A stretch of DNA of 64,000 nt from Ceratothoa steindachneri (taxonomy: Eukaryota > Arthropoda > Malacostraca > Isopoda > Cymothoidae), in the NCBI GenBank assembly GCA_963969495.1, contig OZ018326.1:152830306-152894305 (forward strand). The letters run 5' to 3'. Below the pieces are notes generated by a model. That model was not told where the DNA came from. It saw only the letters and a program-made list of their open reading frames with translations, and made no database searches. Made by a program: the position numbers and the translations under genes. This document shows positions 11,893 to 23,279 of this stretch, in pieces; position 1 is the first letter of the stretch; each line of letters begins with the position of its first letter.

Positions 11893-12512
11893 TCATTTAG
11901 AAACAGTTTGGACCACTTTACACAAAAAAATATAAATTCTTATACTATTACTGCCTATCCCCTGCTTCTCCTCTCTAAACTGCCCCTCGTAGCAGGGGTA
12001 CCCCAATAGGGACATGTTTCCCTTGAGGAACATCAGCTTCTGGAAGTTGGCACTGGCCAGGGCGGCCCTCTTCGGCCTGAGAATGTCGCTGGCTGTGAAG
12101 AATATCCTCTCCACGGCAGCAGAGCTAGATAAGGGGCTGTTGTACTTGATGAACAAGTCTATCCACGCCTCCCTGTGCTCTTTGGGAAAGAGGGCCCAGG
12201 AGAGAGCTTCCTTCCTTACATTTCGCAGTTCTGTAGGTAGCCTTTGAGTTCCCTGATGGCCTCGGCGTTGTCCTGGTCCCCAGCGTCACCTGTCTCCTCC
12301 AGCTCCTCAGGCTCTTCCAGGTGCTGAGTGTCACGCAGAGACTTGGCACCAAGCGACATGCTGGCGTCACTGTGTTAGCTCAGGTCCATTTCACTGTCTC
12401 TGTCACTCACAGGTGTGCTGGCTCTGAAGCTCACGCTATTTAGCATACTATCAGGTCTATCACTATCAGTAGAGACACTCCTGTTCCTGTCTCTGCTAAG
12501 ATATCTATCCAT
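11893..12512 (-). pseudogene. Remnant hAT transposase: start region fused to C-terminal dimerisation domain
   Basis: On the minus strand an ATG at 12,512 opens MDRYLSRDRNRSVST, acidic and serine-rich, reaching an in-frame TAA near 12,377 and continuing in the same frame for some distance. The C-terminal piece (12,156-11,893) carries SSAAVERIFFTASDILRPKR and LMFLKGN, the hATC dimerisation signature. The catalytic core and the zinc finger that normally lie between are missing, so the element can only have moved using an enzyme made elsewhere. Confidence 0.8.
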
Positions 12513-12782
12513 GATCTATTAAAGTCGAGAAATGCGGTTTAAAAACAATTTAAACAATGTTACTTAACTTGATCAAACGCAGGTTGGAATGCTAAAGCCC
12601 CGTCCACACTACAGAAATTCCTTTTGTAACAAGTTAAAACTTTTGAAACAAGTTATAACTGCACCGCAGAAGCGGAAAGCTCGCGACAGACAACCTTTCA
12701 TTACGAAATCCAGCAAGCTACTGATATGACGCAACAGGATTGCCAGATTTTTTCAGCAAAAGTAGCAGATTTCGATAAAAAA

Positions 12783-12950
<168 letters not shown>

Positions 12951-13283
12951 CATCAATAACTTATTACACAAAATACATTGTTTAAGCCAGTGCAAACAGA
13001 ATTAGATAAAAATAGGCTATACAAAAACAAACCAGCTACAAATGAACAAATTCAACTCCACTTTAGATGCAACAAAATGCACCAACGCGCCAACGTGTGC
13101 CGCAAAACATTATTTGCCGAAGGTCGTCTTTGCTTTTCGAGTTTGTGACGGTTCGGGGGACGGCCGAAAATCGCTTCCGTCGGCGCTTATTCCGTCAGTG
13201 TTTCAAAGTTTCCGTCAGTCGTCAGTCGTCAGTCCGCCAGCGAAACGGGAGTCCGTCACGGACTGCCCACCCCTGCTTAAAAC

Positions 13284-14690
13284 TTATGAGCCCCATCTTT
13301 TCTCTTTGCTTCAGTATAAATCCCCGGTTGAGATAATTGAAGTTATGTTTTCATTTTAAATTTATTTACGAGAAAACTAATTGTTAGTATCTCTGATGCA
13401 AACGTCAAAACGCACTACGAACTAATTTAAATATCAACAAACAAACAAATTCTTTCACTCTCCTCAAACATTCATTTTTTCTCGCTCTCGACTTAAGCAA
13501 CTAACCTACAAAAAACAAAAAAAAACAAACAAACAAACCCCGTTTCGGAGAAGTTCTGAAGAGGCATGATCGTTTTTTCAATACAAAAGTTAATTAGCCC
13601 CCAAATATCCCCTTTTCTTTTTTCATATTAAACTCTTTTACAATTTACTACTAAATCAACCAATACGCCTGTTCATTTTTTCAATCAAAGATAAAATTGA
13701 AAAGAAGTTTGTCATGGACAAATTTTCGGCGTTTTTATCTGCTTAGAGTGAGAATACAAAAAAAATAGGACAGAAAAAATGAGAGAGTGTATTAAAACTG
13801 AAGGAGTGTTTGAAGAAGTGTATGGAGTTTAAAGATCTTGGGGAGCCCGTTACCACTAGATCATCTACTTGCTTTTTAACTGCTGTTTGTTTGAAAAGGC
13901 CCTTAGGAGCAAATATGTGATAAATGCCGCTTTTTGGAGGATCTGGACTCCTCATTACTACTATTTTTTTAACATTCTAGTGGTTCTCTTAGGTCTCTGA
14001 GAGAGAGGCCTCACTAGGAGCATCTGAGCATATTTATTTTTTGTATTGAATTCTGTATTTTGTCTTTGTTGGTATTTTTTGTGATTGTTCCTGTTGCTAT
14101 TTTTATTCATGTCTTTTGTTGTTTTTATTTTATTATATTTTAATTCAGTCTCAAGATAGGGGTATGTTTGTGTTTTCGGTGGTTATGCCCTTTTAGGTCG
14201 CCATCAGATGAGGCCACTGAAAAAAACACCGGTTGAATGGATCTAAAATTTACAAAGGCAAGACAACAGAGTACTTCAATTAAAATGCGTACAAACGTTT
14301 GTGATGACGACCTTACACCAAGTTGCATAAAAAGGAATTCAAAAGACCAAAGGAGGTATTAGGTCTAAGCAAAAATCAACTTTTTCTTATTTTCATAGTT
14401 TTTTGTACATTTTCCCATGCTTTTTGACACACAAAAAAGCCTAAAATCACAACTATTTTGACTAGGATTGTTGGGAAGCATTGCCGCATGGAGCTTTAAA
14501 TGTTCTGTCTTAAAATCGGCCAAAAGCACCACTTGATCTAAACAATATATAGCAACAAATTATGTATCAAATGAAAGAGTATAAAATTGTTAAATAATAA
14601 TAATGATTAATAATAATACATATCTATCATTTTTCATGAAATAACATAAATTCGATCAGAATATAGAAAACTATCTACAATTTACAACTT
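13284..14690. other. AT-rich spacer, no gene recognised
   Basis: Only scattered short frames. The segment 14,150-14,330 has somewhat better codon texture on the minus strand but matches no family I know. Confidence 0.4.
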
Positions 14691-14694
14691 CACA

Positions 14695-14985
14695 ATGACA
14701 TTAGGCAAGGAGTTGAAGGATTTCAATGGGAGCACACTTGATATCTCAGAACCTTCTCGTATTGTCTACAGGCAAGTTTTAACTCGGCAATATACCAGAT
14801 CTCTCACTAAAACTTTCCTGGTTAGATACCCTTCAGCTTGTATCGGTGGTTTCCAGCTTCCCGTCAACAAACAGGCGTTCCAGCATATCCTTAAGTTTAA
14901 GAATTTACTGAAAAACACATGGAAACTCAAGGTTCAATACTTGCATCTGAAACAGTTGAATTTATCATCCTATTTTGGCAGATGA
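14695..14985 (+). CDS. Unrecognised 96-residue ORF
   Basis: Starts at ATG 14,695 (MTLGKELKDFNGSTLDISE) and runs to TGA. The protein is basic, with no clear hydrophobic segment and no motif I recognise. It lies just upstream of the decayed transposon-type ORF at 15.04-16.08 kb and on the same strand, so it may be an upstream piece of the same element. Chance cannot be excluded. Confidence 0.25.
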   Translation: MTLGKELKDFNGSTLDISEPSRIVYRQVLTRQYTRSLTKTFLVRYPSACIGGFQLPVNKQAFQHILKFKNLLKNTWKLKVQYLHLKQLNLSSYFGR

Positions 14986-15039
14986 TTAGGATCAAGACAA
15001 TGATCGAGTACAACGCAATGAATCTTTTTATGAAACCAC

Positions 15040-16080
15040 TTGATAAATAGAATGCTTTGGTAAAAAGTAAAAGAAGAGCAAGAGACACTCAAGGAAAAGG
15101 AGAAGCATTTGTGCTTGAATTAGACAGCCAGTTTGATATATGAGCTCCAGAGGCAATCCAGAAAATAGGGAAATAGAGAATAACAGATTGTTATCCAGAG
15201 AGAAGAAAGATGAGGATATCAAGTTCAAACAAAGACCAAAAGAATGAGGGAAAATGTCATAAGTCTGGTGATGACAAGATTTTTTGAGACAAGATCCCTT
15301 CAGCAAGGAGCGAGGAATAAAAAACTGCATTATAGACAAGAACAAGGTAAAATTAATTAATTTGAATTTCACAAAAAGTTTTACGTTTAATTCCACAGCG
15401 ATATTTAGCATATACTTAACAATTATTGTCTTAACATCTACTATTTTACAACTGCAGCAGAGCAAGAGACTGCTGTTCCTGTGGATAATATTACCTAAGG
15501 CGAGTCACTGACAACGACGCTAACAAAGAGAAAATGGATTACCATCAGCCTCATCCTGGATGTTTTCACCATCAGGACACTGTGACTAGTGCGCCTTTAA
15601 CGTTTACAAGAAAGGTCATGGAATGTGATCATCTGCAATACAGCTGATCGTCTTAGTTTATCGGACAATCAAGTTACTGCCCTGGTTTCTGCTCCTTAAA
15701 ACCTGGAAGGGTTGATCTGGATAACCTAGTCATATCAACCTCAAAAATACGTTGCAACAGAATGAGAACCAGGTGTAATATCAGCCAGAGTCACATGTCC
15801 AAGATTTGTGCCCCCTCCACCTCCGCTCCATATGCTGCCTTATACTGGGATGGGAAGTTGTTCAAAAATGTCTTGGGCAGTGAACCTGGAAGTACCTCAA
15901 AGGCTCTAGCTATGCTTGTGTCTGGTCCACTTTCATCCACAGAAGAAAATTTATTAGGCTATATACATATCTTTCATACATTTTCACTTTCTCTTCCTTC
16001 ACTACTTTCTTTGAAAATCGCTCCTTACAAGCGGCCTCGTTGTTCTTGTGCTTTAATTTCGACGGGAAAAGGGTAAGGCG
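15040..16080 (+). pseudogene. Decayed transposon-associated protein with a WDGKL motif
   Basis: Pieces in several frames: an acidic helix-like EAFVLELDSQFDI (~15,110), RLSLSDNQVTALVSA (~15,655), then SAPYAALYWDGKLF (~15,825) and ALAMLVSGPLSS (~15,905). This spacing (SLSD..VTALV, then HWDGKL, then LVSG) resembles a multicopy protein family often annotated as hypothetical in arthropod genomes and thought to be transposon-encoded; I cannot name the superfamily. Stops and shifts show it is dead. Confidence 0.35.
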
Positions 16081-16849
16081 CACTATGTTAAAAACTAGTT
16101 CTCCACTGAGATGTGGCCGTCAGTTTTGAATCGGTAGTTAACAAAACTACCTACACCCTAAAATGGTAATAGCCTTAATTTTATAAGTTTTCTTTTTCTT
16201 TGAACTCTTTGGACTCCTTACGAGTGCATATTTTGACGAGCCTTTATTTACATCCATCTATTCCATCTACACATAAAGTTGGATGGTTGTTAGCAACTTT
16301 AAATCACTAGAATACAATCTGTTTTAGCTAGAGAAAACATAGACTTACTCCCATTATTAGTTCCTATATTTTGTTTCCTAAATCTAGTTTGTTGGGCACC
16401 GGGGAAGACGTTGCTTTGCAACCAATTCTCGACTATTCTTGCATTTAAGTACATTTATTATTATTGTGGGAAGAAGGCGGATTCAAGAGAGTTGCGCACT
16501 CTCCCTATCATATAATATACTTCGAATGAGTAAACGTTACACTGCGCGCGCCCGGCAGTTTACGCGCACGCGTGAATGACCATTAGTTATGAGCGAACAA
16601 CGTTGTGGCTGCAGGAAGAGATCGAGCTTCTTATAGATACAGGTTTCTCAATCAAGCTTGCAGTTTTAATCTCCATACAATTTATTTTTAGTATACAATA
16701 AAGTGCAAAAAGTAGCGTTTTATATATATTCTTTGAGAAGAGAGAATTCACTACATAAGCTTCCTTAGAGTATTTTTTATCCTCTCAAAGTTTCCTTGCA
16801 AACTTTATATGAATAGTTTGTACAATTTTAACATTCTTTTTTATGCTAG

Positions 16850-17039
16850 TTCAACTGTATCTCAAGATCACACTTTCCGAAAAAGGAGAAGCTGTGTTCT
16901 GGAGGCGTACTTCTCCGGTCATTGTTACGCCCACAACTGAGGTTATTACGTTAGCCACTCAAGCACTTCTCGAAATGATTCCGATGAAACTGAAAAGTCT
17001 CCAACTCGTGCTCAGCGTTAGAATGAAAACAGGCAGACG
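16850..17039 (+). other. Candidate internal exon bounded by strong splice signals
   Basis: A pyrimidine tract ending ATGCTAG precedes 16,850, and CAGAC|GTAAGTATT, an essentially perfect donor, follows at about 17,040. One frame is open across the whole 190 bases (QLYLKITLSEKGEAVFW and on); another, with two stops, has a more protein-like acidic and serine-rich composition. No domain recognised. If real it belongs to a host gene whose other exons I cannot identify. Confidence 0.28.
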
Positions 17040-17040
17040 T

Positions 17041-19237
17041 AAGTATTACTAACACTACTGACATAATAATTTCTAAATCCAACAATTGTAACTAGGAAAA
17101 TTCTTGGGGGAGGGACATGTGATTCTGTTATTGTACCCCAGTGCTGCGGATAATATCATAAGGGAACTACTGAACACGAAGTAATATCATCTAGATGAGT
17201 CTCACCATCTAAATGTATTTTTAAGGAAGATGATAACTGCAGGACTGCCCTCATTCATGTTTCTTCGAGACATCTTTAGCATTATCCTCCCCAAGTTAGG
17301 ATTTGTTCCATTGTATCTTTTGTTTAATCGTTATGTAGTAAATAATTTGATTTCATAATATGTAGAACCTTTCTTTAAAATGGAAATTAAATTTTATATC
17401 GCTTAAAAACATTTTATCTCTAAGAAAACTTGAATGAGATTTAAAACCATAGGTCAAACCTTGAACTAAAGCAGCATGAACTAGAACATTTTAAATTTCG
17501 TGGAACAGCAAAAAGGAAATGATTTGCACAGTTGAAATGTAGCAGATTTATTTTCTATTGGTGAAGGTGATAGAGGTGCAATGTATAAGAGTAAAATGAA
17601 TTATGGTAACTTTATCTGAATGTAAGTATAAAAATTGATGGCTAGATTTTGTTATGGACATCTTCTAGGAGATATCAACTTAAGATTTTAGGTATCAGTG
17701 CCCTTGGATATAGAAGCACACTCGCTAAAGTTTATTTACATCACAGTGGATTGCCAGCCATGCTTAGACCGGAAGAGGGAGGGGGGGGTCTGGAAGGACG
17801 TGCACGATCGGGTTAGTAACACCTGGCAATGATCTTCCTTGTGTGTCCCGATTCTTGCGATGGCTCTCCGAGACGAGAGGTTGCATGGAGTCTCGTAAGT
17901 GGCAGTGGCTCAGGAAGCAAGTGTCGCGGAAGTTTTACCATCATATTTAAAAATGAAATGGATTAAACGTTCTCAGAAACGGTGTTGGGGTGGAATTGAG
18001 CAGTTAAATATTTCTTCTTAAGAGGTTAACGAAAATCTAATTAAATTTAACACCGATTTAGAGAGTATCGAATTGAATTAGTTTAAATTCCATAAAACGG
18101 ATAGCTAACGAGTGAACGCGTGCTTGCTCTCATAAAGGTGTATGACAAAACACTTGCGGTTTAAAGGTTTATTACTGCAAAAAATAAATATATATAAGTA
18201 AAACGATGAATTAAGCCAGAAAAACGCAAGGAGGGAGGATCAAATTTACGAGGGACTTTATTGCGAACGGCGGTGGAGTTTTGAGCAAGACCAAAGTTGA
18301 GGAGCAAAATCTCATGTAGGTAGATAATGTCAGGTGACGGAGGACAGATTAACCATGGCAGACTGCCATGGAGTGGTCGCCAGGAGAATAATAGCTTCAC
18401 GTAAAGCAGTGATGGTGGAGGCAGACGAAGCGGTAAGATTTTAGCCGTGGGTCTAAAAGCAGCAAATACCAGCAATCGATATAATTAGAAAAGACTCGAT
18501 TATAAATTGTGCCGCGAGGAATTCTTTTTCAAGTGAGAAGATAACCACCACCCACTGTCGTCAATCGAGAGATAAATAACGACGGTAGACGATAAAATAC
18601 ATAAGAATAACGAGATGAAACTTTACTTTGAATGGTCTTAATTGAACAAGTCAGCTTCAAATTGGTTGGGAAACGGCTCGCCGTGTTTTCTTCTTGGTTG
18701 CCCTTTTGCTAGGTTCTCCTGGTCTCTTTGATTTCCGTAATGAACATGACAAAGTGGTTGGTATTCTTATTTAGGCAAAATGAGGGCCTTGTTGCAGCAG
18801 GACAGCGTGGTGTTCTCTTATACATTCCGATATCAAAGTAAACGGGAGCTGCTTTAAATCATAGGAGTTAAGCAACGCTACCCATCATTGGAGGATAAAC
18901 TTCTGAAGAAAAGGTAAACTCTATCAAACAGCTGTACTTGTTACCTGCTTTGGGCATTGAGGATGCCTAAGGAACGCTCCTTATCCACACAAAGCAAGGC
19001 ACCGTATCCAATAGACCAATCTAAAAGCCCTATAAAGAAGTTTAAATTTGCTATTTTAGCCTTCACATTCTGAGGGCCTCACAGAAACCCCTTGAAATAG
19101 GAACTGCAATCTAGGAAAATCATTCAACACAATCTTGCCTGTCTAACTGATGAACGCAGCCATAGAGAGCCATGCAACCCTCAGATGCCTATTTGACCTG
19201 TGCTCCAACGTTCATTCGGACTCATCACATTGATAGA
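17041..19237. other. AT-rich spacer, no gene recognised
   Basis: No coding family seen on either strand. A GTTAAGCAACGCTACCC word near 18,868 recalls the internal region of 5S rRNA, but the flanks do not align. Confidence 0.35.
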
Positions 19238-19239
19238 TA

Positions 19240-20174
19240 CGAGGGGCGGTTAATAAGTTTTGCGAATCGATAGGGCAAAACAGAGGAAGGGGGATGGCTG
19301 TTTGTGGGAGCGTTAGGACAAGTTATGACAAATCAGGACCTGCATCCGCACGCTCCTGCCTCGTCTATTTAAGAAGCAGTAGCTGATCGCAGATCGTTAG
19401 TCATAAATTTTTCAACAATGTAGAAGGTTGAGCAGTGCTCAGTGATCAAATTTTTGACCAATGAAGGCAAGAATGCAAAAGAGATCGATCCATGAACGCA
19501 TGGTTGCAGTTTACACCGACACCGTCCTTCCTATGCAACCATTGCTCGCTGGAATAGGGAGTTCCGCCATGGTCGTGAGTCACTTGAAGATGACCCCCGT
19601 CCAGGACGCTTGTCAGACGTGACTAACGAGGACAATGTGGCCCGTGTGGAGAGGATAATCCTCGAAAATCGACGGGTGAAGGTCGAAGAAATCGAGCGAG
19701 AACTTGGAATATCACATGGAAGTGTTATCAACACCATCCGCGGCAATTTGGCCATGACCAAGGTCTCTGCCCGTTGGGTCCCTAGAAACCTCACGCCCCA
19801 TGATCGACTTCAACGTCGTCAAAGTCCACAAGGCCAGAGTTGCACAAGCTGCCCTGCGCGAGTTGGGATTCGAGGAGCTCAACCATTCCCCCTACAGTCC
19901 AGATCTGGCCCCTAGCAACTACTTTTTATTCCGCCAGCTTAAGGCTGCACTGCGTGCACGCCAGTTTGGGGACGATGAAGATGTCCAGCTCGCCGTCCAG
20001 GAGTGGATTGAACAGCAGTCGGGAGATTTCTGGTTGTCGGGAATTCGAAGCCTCAGGGACAAGTGGCGCAAGTGAATTGAAGTCGAGGGTAGTTATATTG
20101 AAAAATAATAAAACACTTTTCCTCATATCTCATTTCCTTATATCCGAATTGCAAAACTTATTGACCGCCCCTCG
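19240..20174 (+). mobile_element. mariner deletion derivative with inverted termini and TA target sites
   Basis: The left terminus CGAGGGGCGGTTAATAAGTT starts at 19,240 after a TA. The right terminus, ending at 20,174 before a TA, is its inverted copy with one change (CGAGGGGCGGTCAATAAG read inward). TA on both sides is the mariner target duplication. At 935 bp the element is shorter than an autonomous mariner of about 1.3 kb, and its transposase lacks the middle. Confidence 0.93.
19418..20075 (+). pseudogene. mariner transposase, internally deleted
   Basis: The first ATG (19,418) is followed at once by TAG, then KVEQCSVIKFLTNEGKNAKE; a shift near 19,490 leads to IHERMVAVY. From 19,610 the second helix-turn-helix is clear (VEEIERELGISHGSVINTI). 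The frame then jumps to HKARVAQAALRELGF and PYSPDLAPSNYFLF (19,840-19,930). The first catalytic aspartate region is deleted, and the block normally reading DNA-P-H is altered. The C-terminus SGIRSLRDKWRK is intact. It cannot be catalytically active. Confidence 0.9.
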
Positions 20175-20261
20175 TAACAAGAGAAATGTCAAATACTATA
20201 TATTATTATGGTTATTTTTATTTATTTTTTCTGCTGAATATATATTTCATTTTGTTTCAGG

Positions 20262-20388
20262 CGGAGAGCGATGCATCCTGGGAAATATTTACTTAGGAGA
20301 ATCGTGGTTTAGCTGTGAAGAGACGCAAAGAAAAAGGGACCAAGGTTTTGCTTCAAAAATTATTTTACAACTTCCTTTAGAATGCTGA
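20262..20388 (+). other. Candidate terminal exon, function unknown
   Basis: The tract TTTCATTTTGTTTCAG ends at 20,261. The following frame GGERCILGNIYLGESWF is open to TGA at 20,388 (about 42 residues). No motif recognised, and AT-rich non-coding DNA follows. It could be the last exon of a gene whose earlier exons lie to the left, or chance. Confidence 0.22.
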
Positions 20389-20552
20389 TTTTCATCACTC
20401 GATCAAAATGACCATTTTTTTAAAAAATGAAATGAAACCGATTTTTAGATGTAATACACATGCCAAGCTGTTCCAATTTCTTTTCTTTTAAAAATTAACA
20501 CACTTTACTTTCGTTTCATGTACTTTGTAGCACTAGTTTTAAGTAGAACCTG

Positions 20553-21520
20553 TATGGTATTTGATTATTAGGGGGACTGATTTTAGTTAATAAATCAGCC
20601 TAGATAGCTATTTAAAAACCATTACCATAAATTTGTTGAATTGGATGGAATAGTCGTCTGCTAATATTTAGGCATACCGACTGACGTGAACTGAATTTAG
20701 AATACTTCGAGCGCTAGGTTTATAAGTAAACGGACGATAAACAAAATAAATATATTTATAAAATCAACGAATACACAATGAGAGAATTGAATTAGGAAAT
20801 AACTAGTGAGTGGTTATTACAGTTATACGAATGAATGATATAATTAAATTTAGAATTGTTAAGAAATACAACGTAATGCAATATATCAAAGTAATGAAAA
20901 GTAGAGTGAAATGTAAGGTGAAGTGAGGTAACTAAGGTAACTATGATGGACTGTGAATTGAGATCTGCAATGAGAGAAGTAACCAGAATTAGGACCTACT
21001 CTCGTATGGCAGTTTGAATAGAATAAGTGTGAGAAGACGAGGAATTAAACTACGTATGATTTGTTTGGAGTTAAATGATTAAATGGAGAAGGAATGATTA
21101 TTGACCTTTATGCTGAGAATGACGAGAGACGAGTGAGGAATGTTTGTGTTCATTGTGGTTGAGCTGAAAGCGTGTTAGTTTGTGTATTTGACTAAAGTAA
21201 GTGTTGCCGGAAAGAATGTATCTTAGCCATGATTTTTGGATGGCAATTATATATTACAAAAGATATATTGAAAATACATATACAAAATATTTGAGATTTT
21301 GGATTGATTATTTTTACATAACTAAGTTGAGATTTTACATGAGATTTAATAGAAATTGTAGAAATTAAATGGATAATTTTACATTGAATTAAAAAAGGAA
21401 AGTATGCTAATATTTATGCACAAGGTACATTGCGTTAAAATGATATTAGGTAATGGTAATATTGAAATTGATGCAATGGAATATTGCTACATGTAATATT
21501 TTATAGGGATGCCAGAGGGC
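20553..21520 (+). repeat. Dispersed repeat R, copy 1
   Basis: Shares long collinear stretches with 59,519-60,510: GTTAATAAATCAGCCTA, ATAAAATCAACGAAT, GACTATGATGGACTGTGAAT and GGACCTACTCTCGTATGG occur in the same order. Both copies end in a short hairpin ATGCC-CAGA-GGCAT (copy 1 ATGCCAGAGGGCAT) followed by TTG(C/A)TATA. It has no coding capacity and looks like a non-autonomous element. Confidence 0.8.
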
Positions 21521-21558
21521 ATTGCTATACCTCTTTACTCTATAGGCTTGCTTTATTG

Positions 21559-22053
21559 TAGTGTTTTTTAACCTTTTTCATGATAATGGCACTCTAATTG
21601 CTATCTAGAACCTGCTGCGGCACCCCAATATAATATAATTTACGTATAAATACATAATTACGTGGAAAGCACTTCAAAATTAGCCACGATTGACATTTAA
21701 CCCAATTTAATACAAATAAGACATAAAAATGAGAAAATAAATAAATCTTAAGTCTAAAAGTTTTATGGGGAATTTGAGCTTGATAATTATCACAAAATTT
21801 TTTAATATTGGGAGGTATAGTTGACAAGGCAACTCTCCTTCCTTCACTGTCTGCAATCTTTCTCTTTTAGTTGTTTTTATGTTGCAAAATGCAGAGAAGC
21901 TACTCGTAGTTTCAAAATACTTTCAAGTGTCGTTAGTTATTCTAAATGTATGAATACATATTTTTGGGGGCAATTTAGACATTTTAAAAATTATTTCTTG
22001 GTCGCTCCCGGCACCCATATTGGCTCTCGCAACACACCGGTTGAAAACAACTG
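21559..22053. mobile_element. Non-autonomous hAT (MITE) with 8-bp target duplication
   Basis: The left end TAGTGTTTTTTAACCTTTTT and the right end (read inward CAGTTGTTTTCAACCGGTG) match the hAT pattern CAGTG-TTT-CAACC, with GGCAC-rich subterminal text on both sides. Flanks CTTTATTG (21,551-21,558) and CTATATTG (22,054-22,061) agree at 7 of 8 bases. No transposase is present in its 495 bp. Confidence 0.8.
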
Positions 22054-22239
22054 CTATATTGGCTCGCCCTTGAAGTCATTCGAAAGTCAAAAAGAGGGAA
22101 AGAAGAAACAACGGACCAGGGCTACCCGCCACAATTTAATTACTTTGTAGTCCACGAGATAAATTTATCCTTTACTGTCATGGAAAGGGGGATTCAAATA
22201 TGGGGATAAGACTTCTTAGCTCATTGGCAAATCTTCGTA

Positions 22240-22905
22240 TTATGGATGAAGCGTTGGCAGGGGACTCCCCCCCCCCCTCCGTGATAACCGCGCAAATAGA
22301 TTAACACGGAGCATGAACCGACCAGCTAGCTGCGACTCAGGAAAGTTATTGTCGTCAAACGTGATAAATGTATTGCCGTTGTCCTCGCCTCTCTCCTTCC
22401 CTCCGCATAGGTCGCTCAATTTATGCCCCCCTGGTCGGCTAACTCTTATGTGAGTTCCTCTTGGGTGTAACGAAAAGGTTACCTTGAGTATACTAAACCT
22501 TTTATAAAGGTTGTTGTCAAATGTGTGCTCCATCAAGTACCTGGGTGATCTTAATTTCGGAGTCTTCTAGGGGGTCTACCGCATTGGCCAGAAGACTGCC
22601 ATTGGAGGTAGGTAGAATCTTCGGCACCCCCACCCTCCTAGCTAGAATCACTTTACACTGACGTAAGAGGTGTCCATTGGAGATTTTAGTTCCGTCAGTG
22701 ATCCGAATTACAAGGAATATTTGGAAGCTGGTGGGTTCGAAAGACGTCGGACAGGCGCTGAACCAAGGTACCACTCCTTACCCTGAGTTTGCCCACTTTG
22801 TTTCTTGTGCGAGGTTGCAGGATCATTGTCTCCCTTTCATTCCAGGGCCAGCCTGAGGCTAAATGACCCCACCTCAAGCAAATTGTGCAGGAACACGGCA
22901 AAATT
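22240..22905 (-). pseudogene. LINE-A-related ORF1 fragment, diverged
   Basis: Minus-strand frames align block by block with LINE-A ORF1: VIRITDGTKISNGHLL against VIRSTEGTMLSKGNMI, SNGSLLANAVDPLED against SDGSLLANAANPAEA, and ITFDDNNFPESQLAG against VTFDCDKLPESVRAG. At least two frames are needed. Divergence is high, so this is a sister family or an old copy. The zinc-knuckle end is missing. Confidence 0.78.
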
Positions 22906-23279
22906 GTTGCCCATCATTCCATGGCCCGTTGCGATGAGGGGGGCGAAGAGAGCTTGTTTTACTTTACCTTCTTTTTCTCTTTCATTTTAGCCTAATCACC
23001 TTCTGTCATTCCCCCCTCAACAGTGGGATATGTTTGAGGATATTCATTCTGCCTTGAACCCTATTTGGGAAGGAATCAAAATCGTGGAATGAAGCCTATT
23101 GTCTACCGCATGACTCTCCTACCATGTCAATTTTTATTGCAGTGGGCAGCCAAAGCCGTCGAACAGGCGGCGCGCTGGCAATCAACAAGAAACCGGGCAA
23201 ATGCCGGCACACCCGCTACCGGGAAATTCAGAAAACCGCCGATGGGGCCAAACCTGTGTCCTCCATCGAGTACGGGCAC
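22906..23279. other. No gene recognised
   Basis: Mixed-composition stretch between the ORF1 fragment and the tandem duplication; it may be more of the same old element. Confidence 0.3.

Noticed and set aside
15028..15465. 145-residue minus-strand frame
   Set aside because: Low-complexity hydrophobic composition, antisense to the decayed plus-strand element, no motif.
16384..16745. Possible solo LTR starting TGTTGGGCACC
   Set aside because: No matching 3' boundary, target duplication or second copy could be found.
18820..18900. 5S rRNA-like word GTTAAGCAACGCTACCC
   Set aside because: Only one short internal segment agrees with 5S; neither the ends nor the rest of the gene can be aligned.
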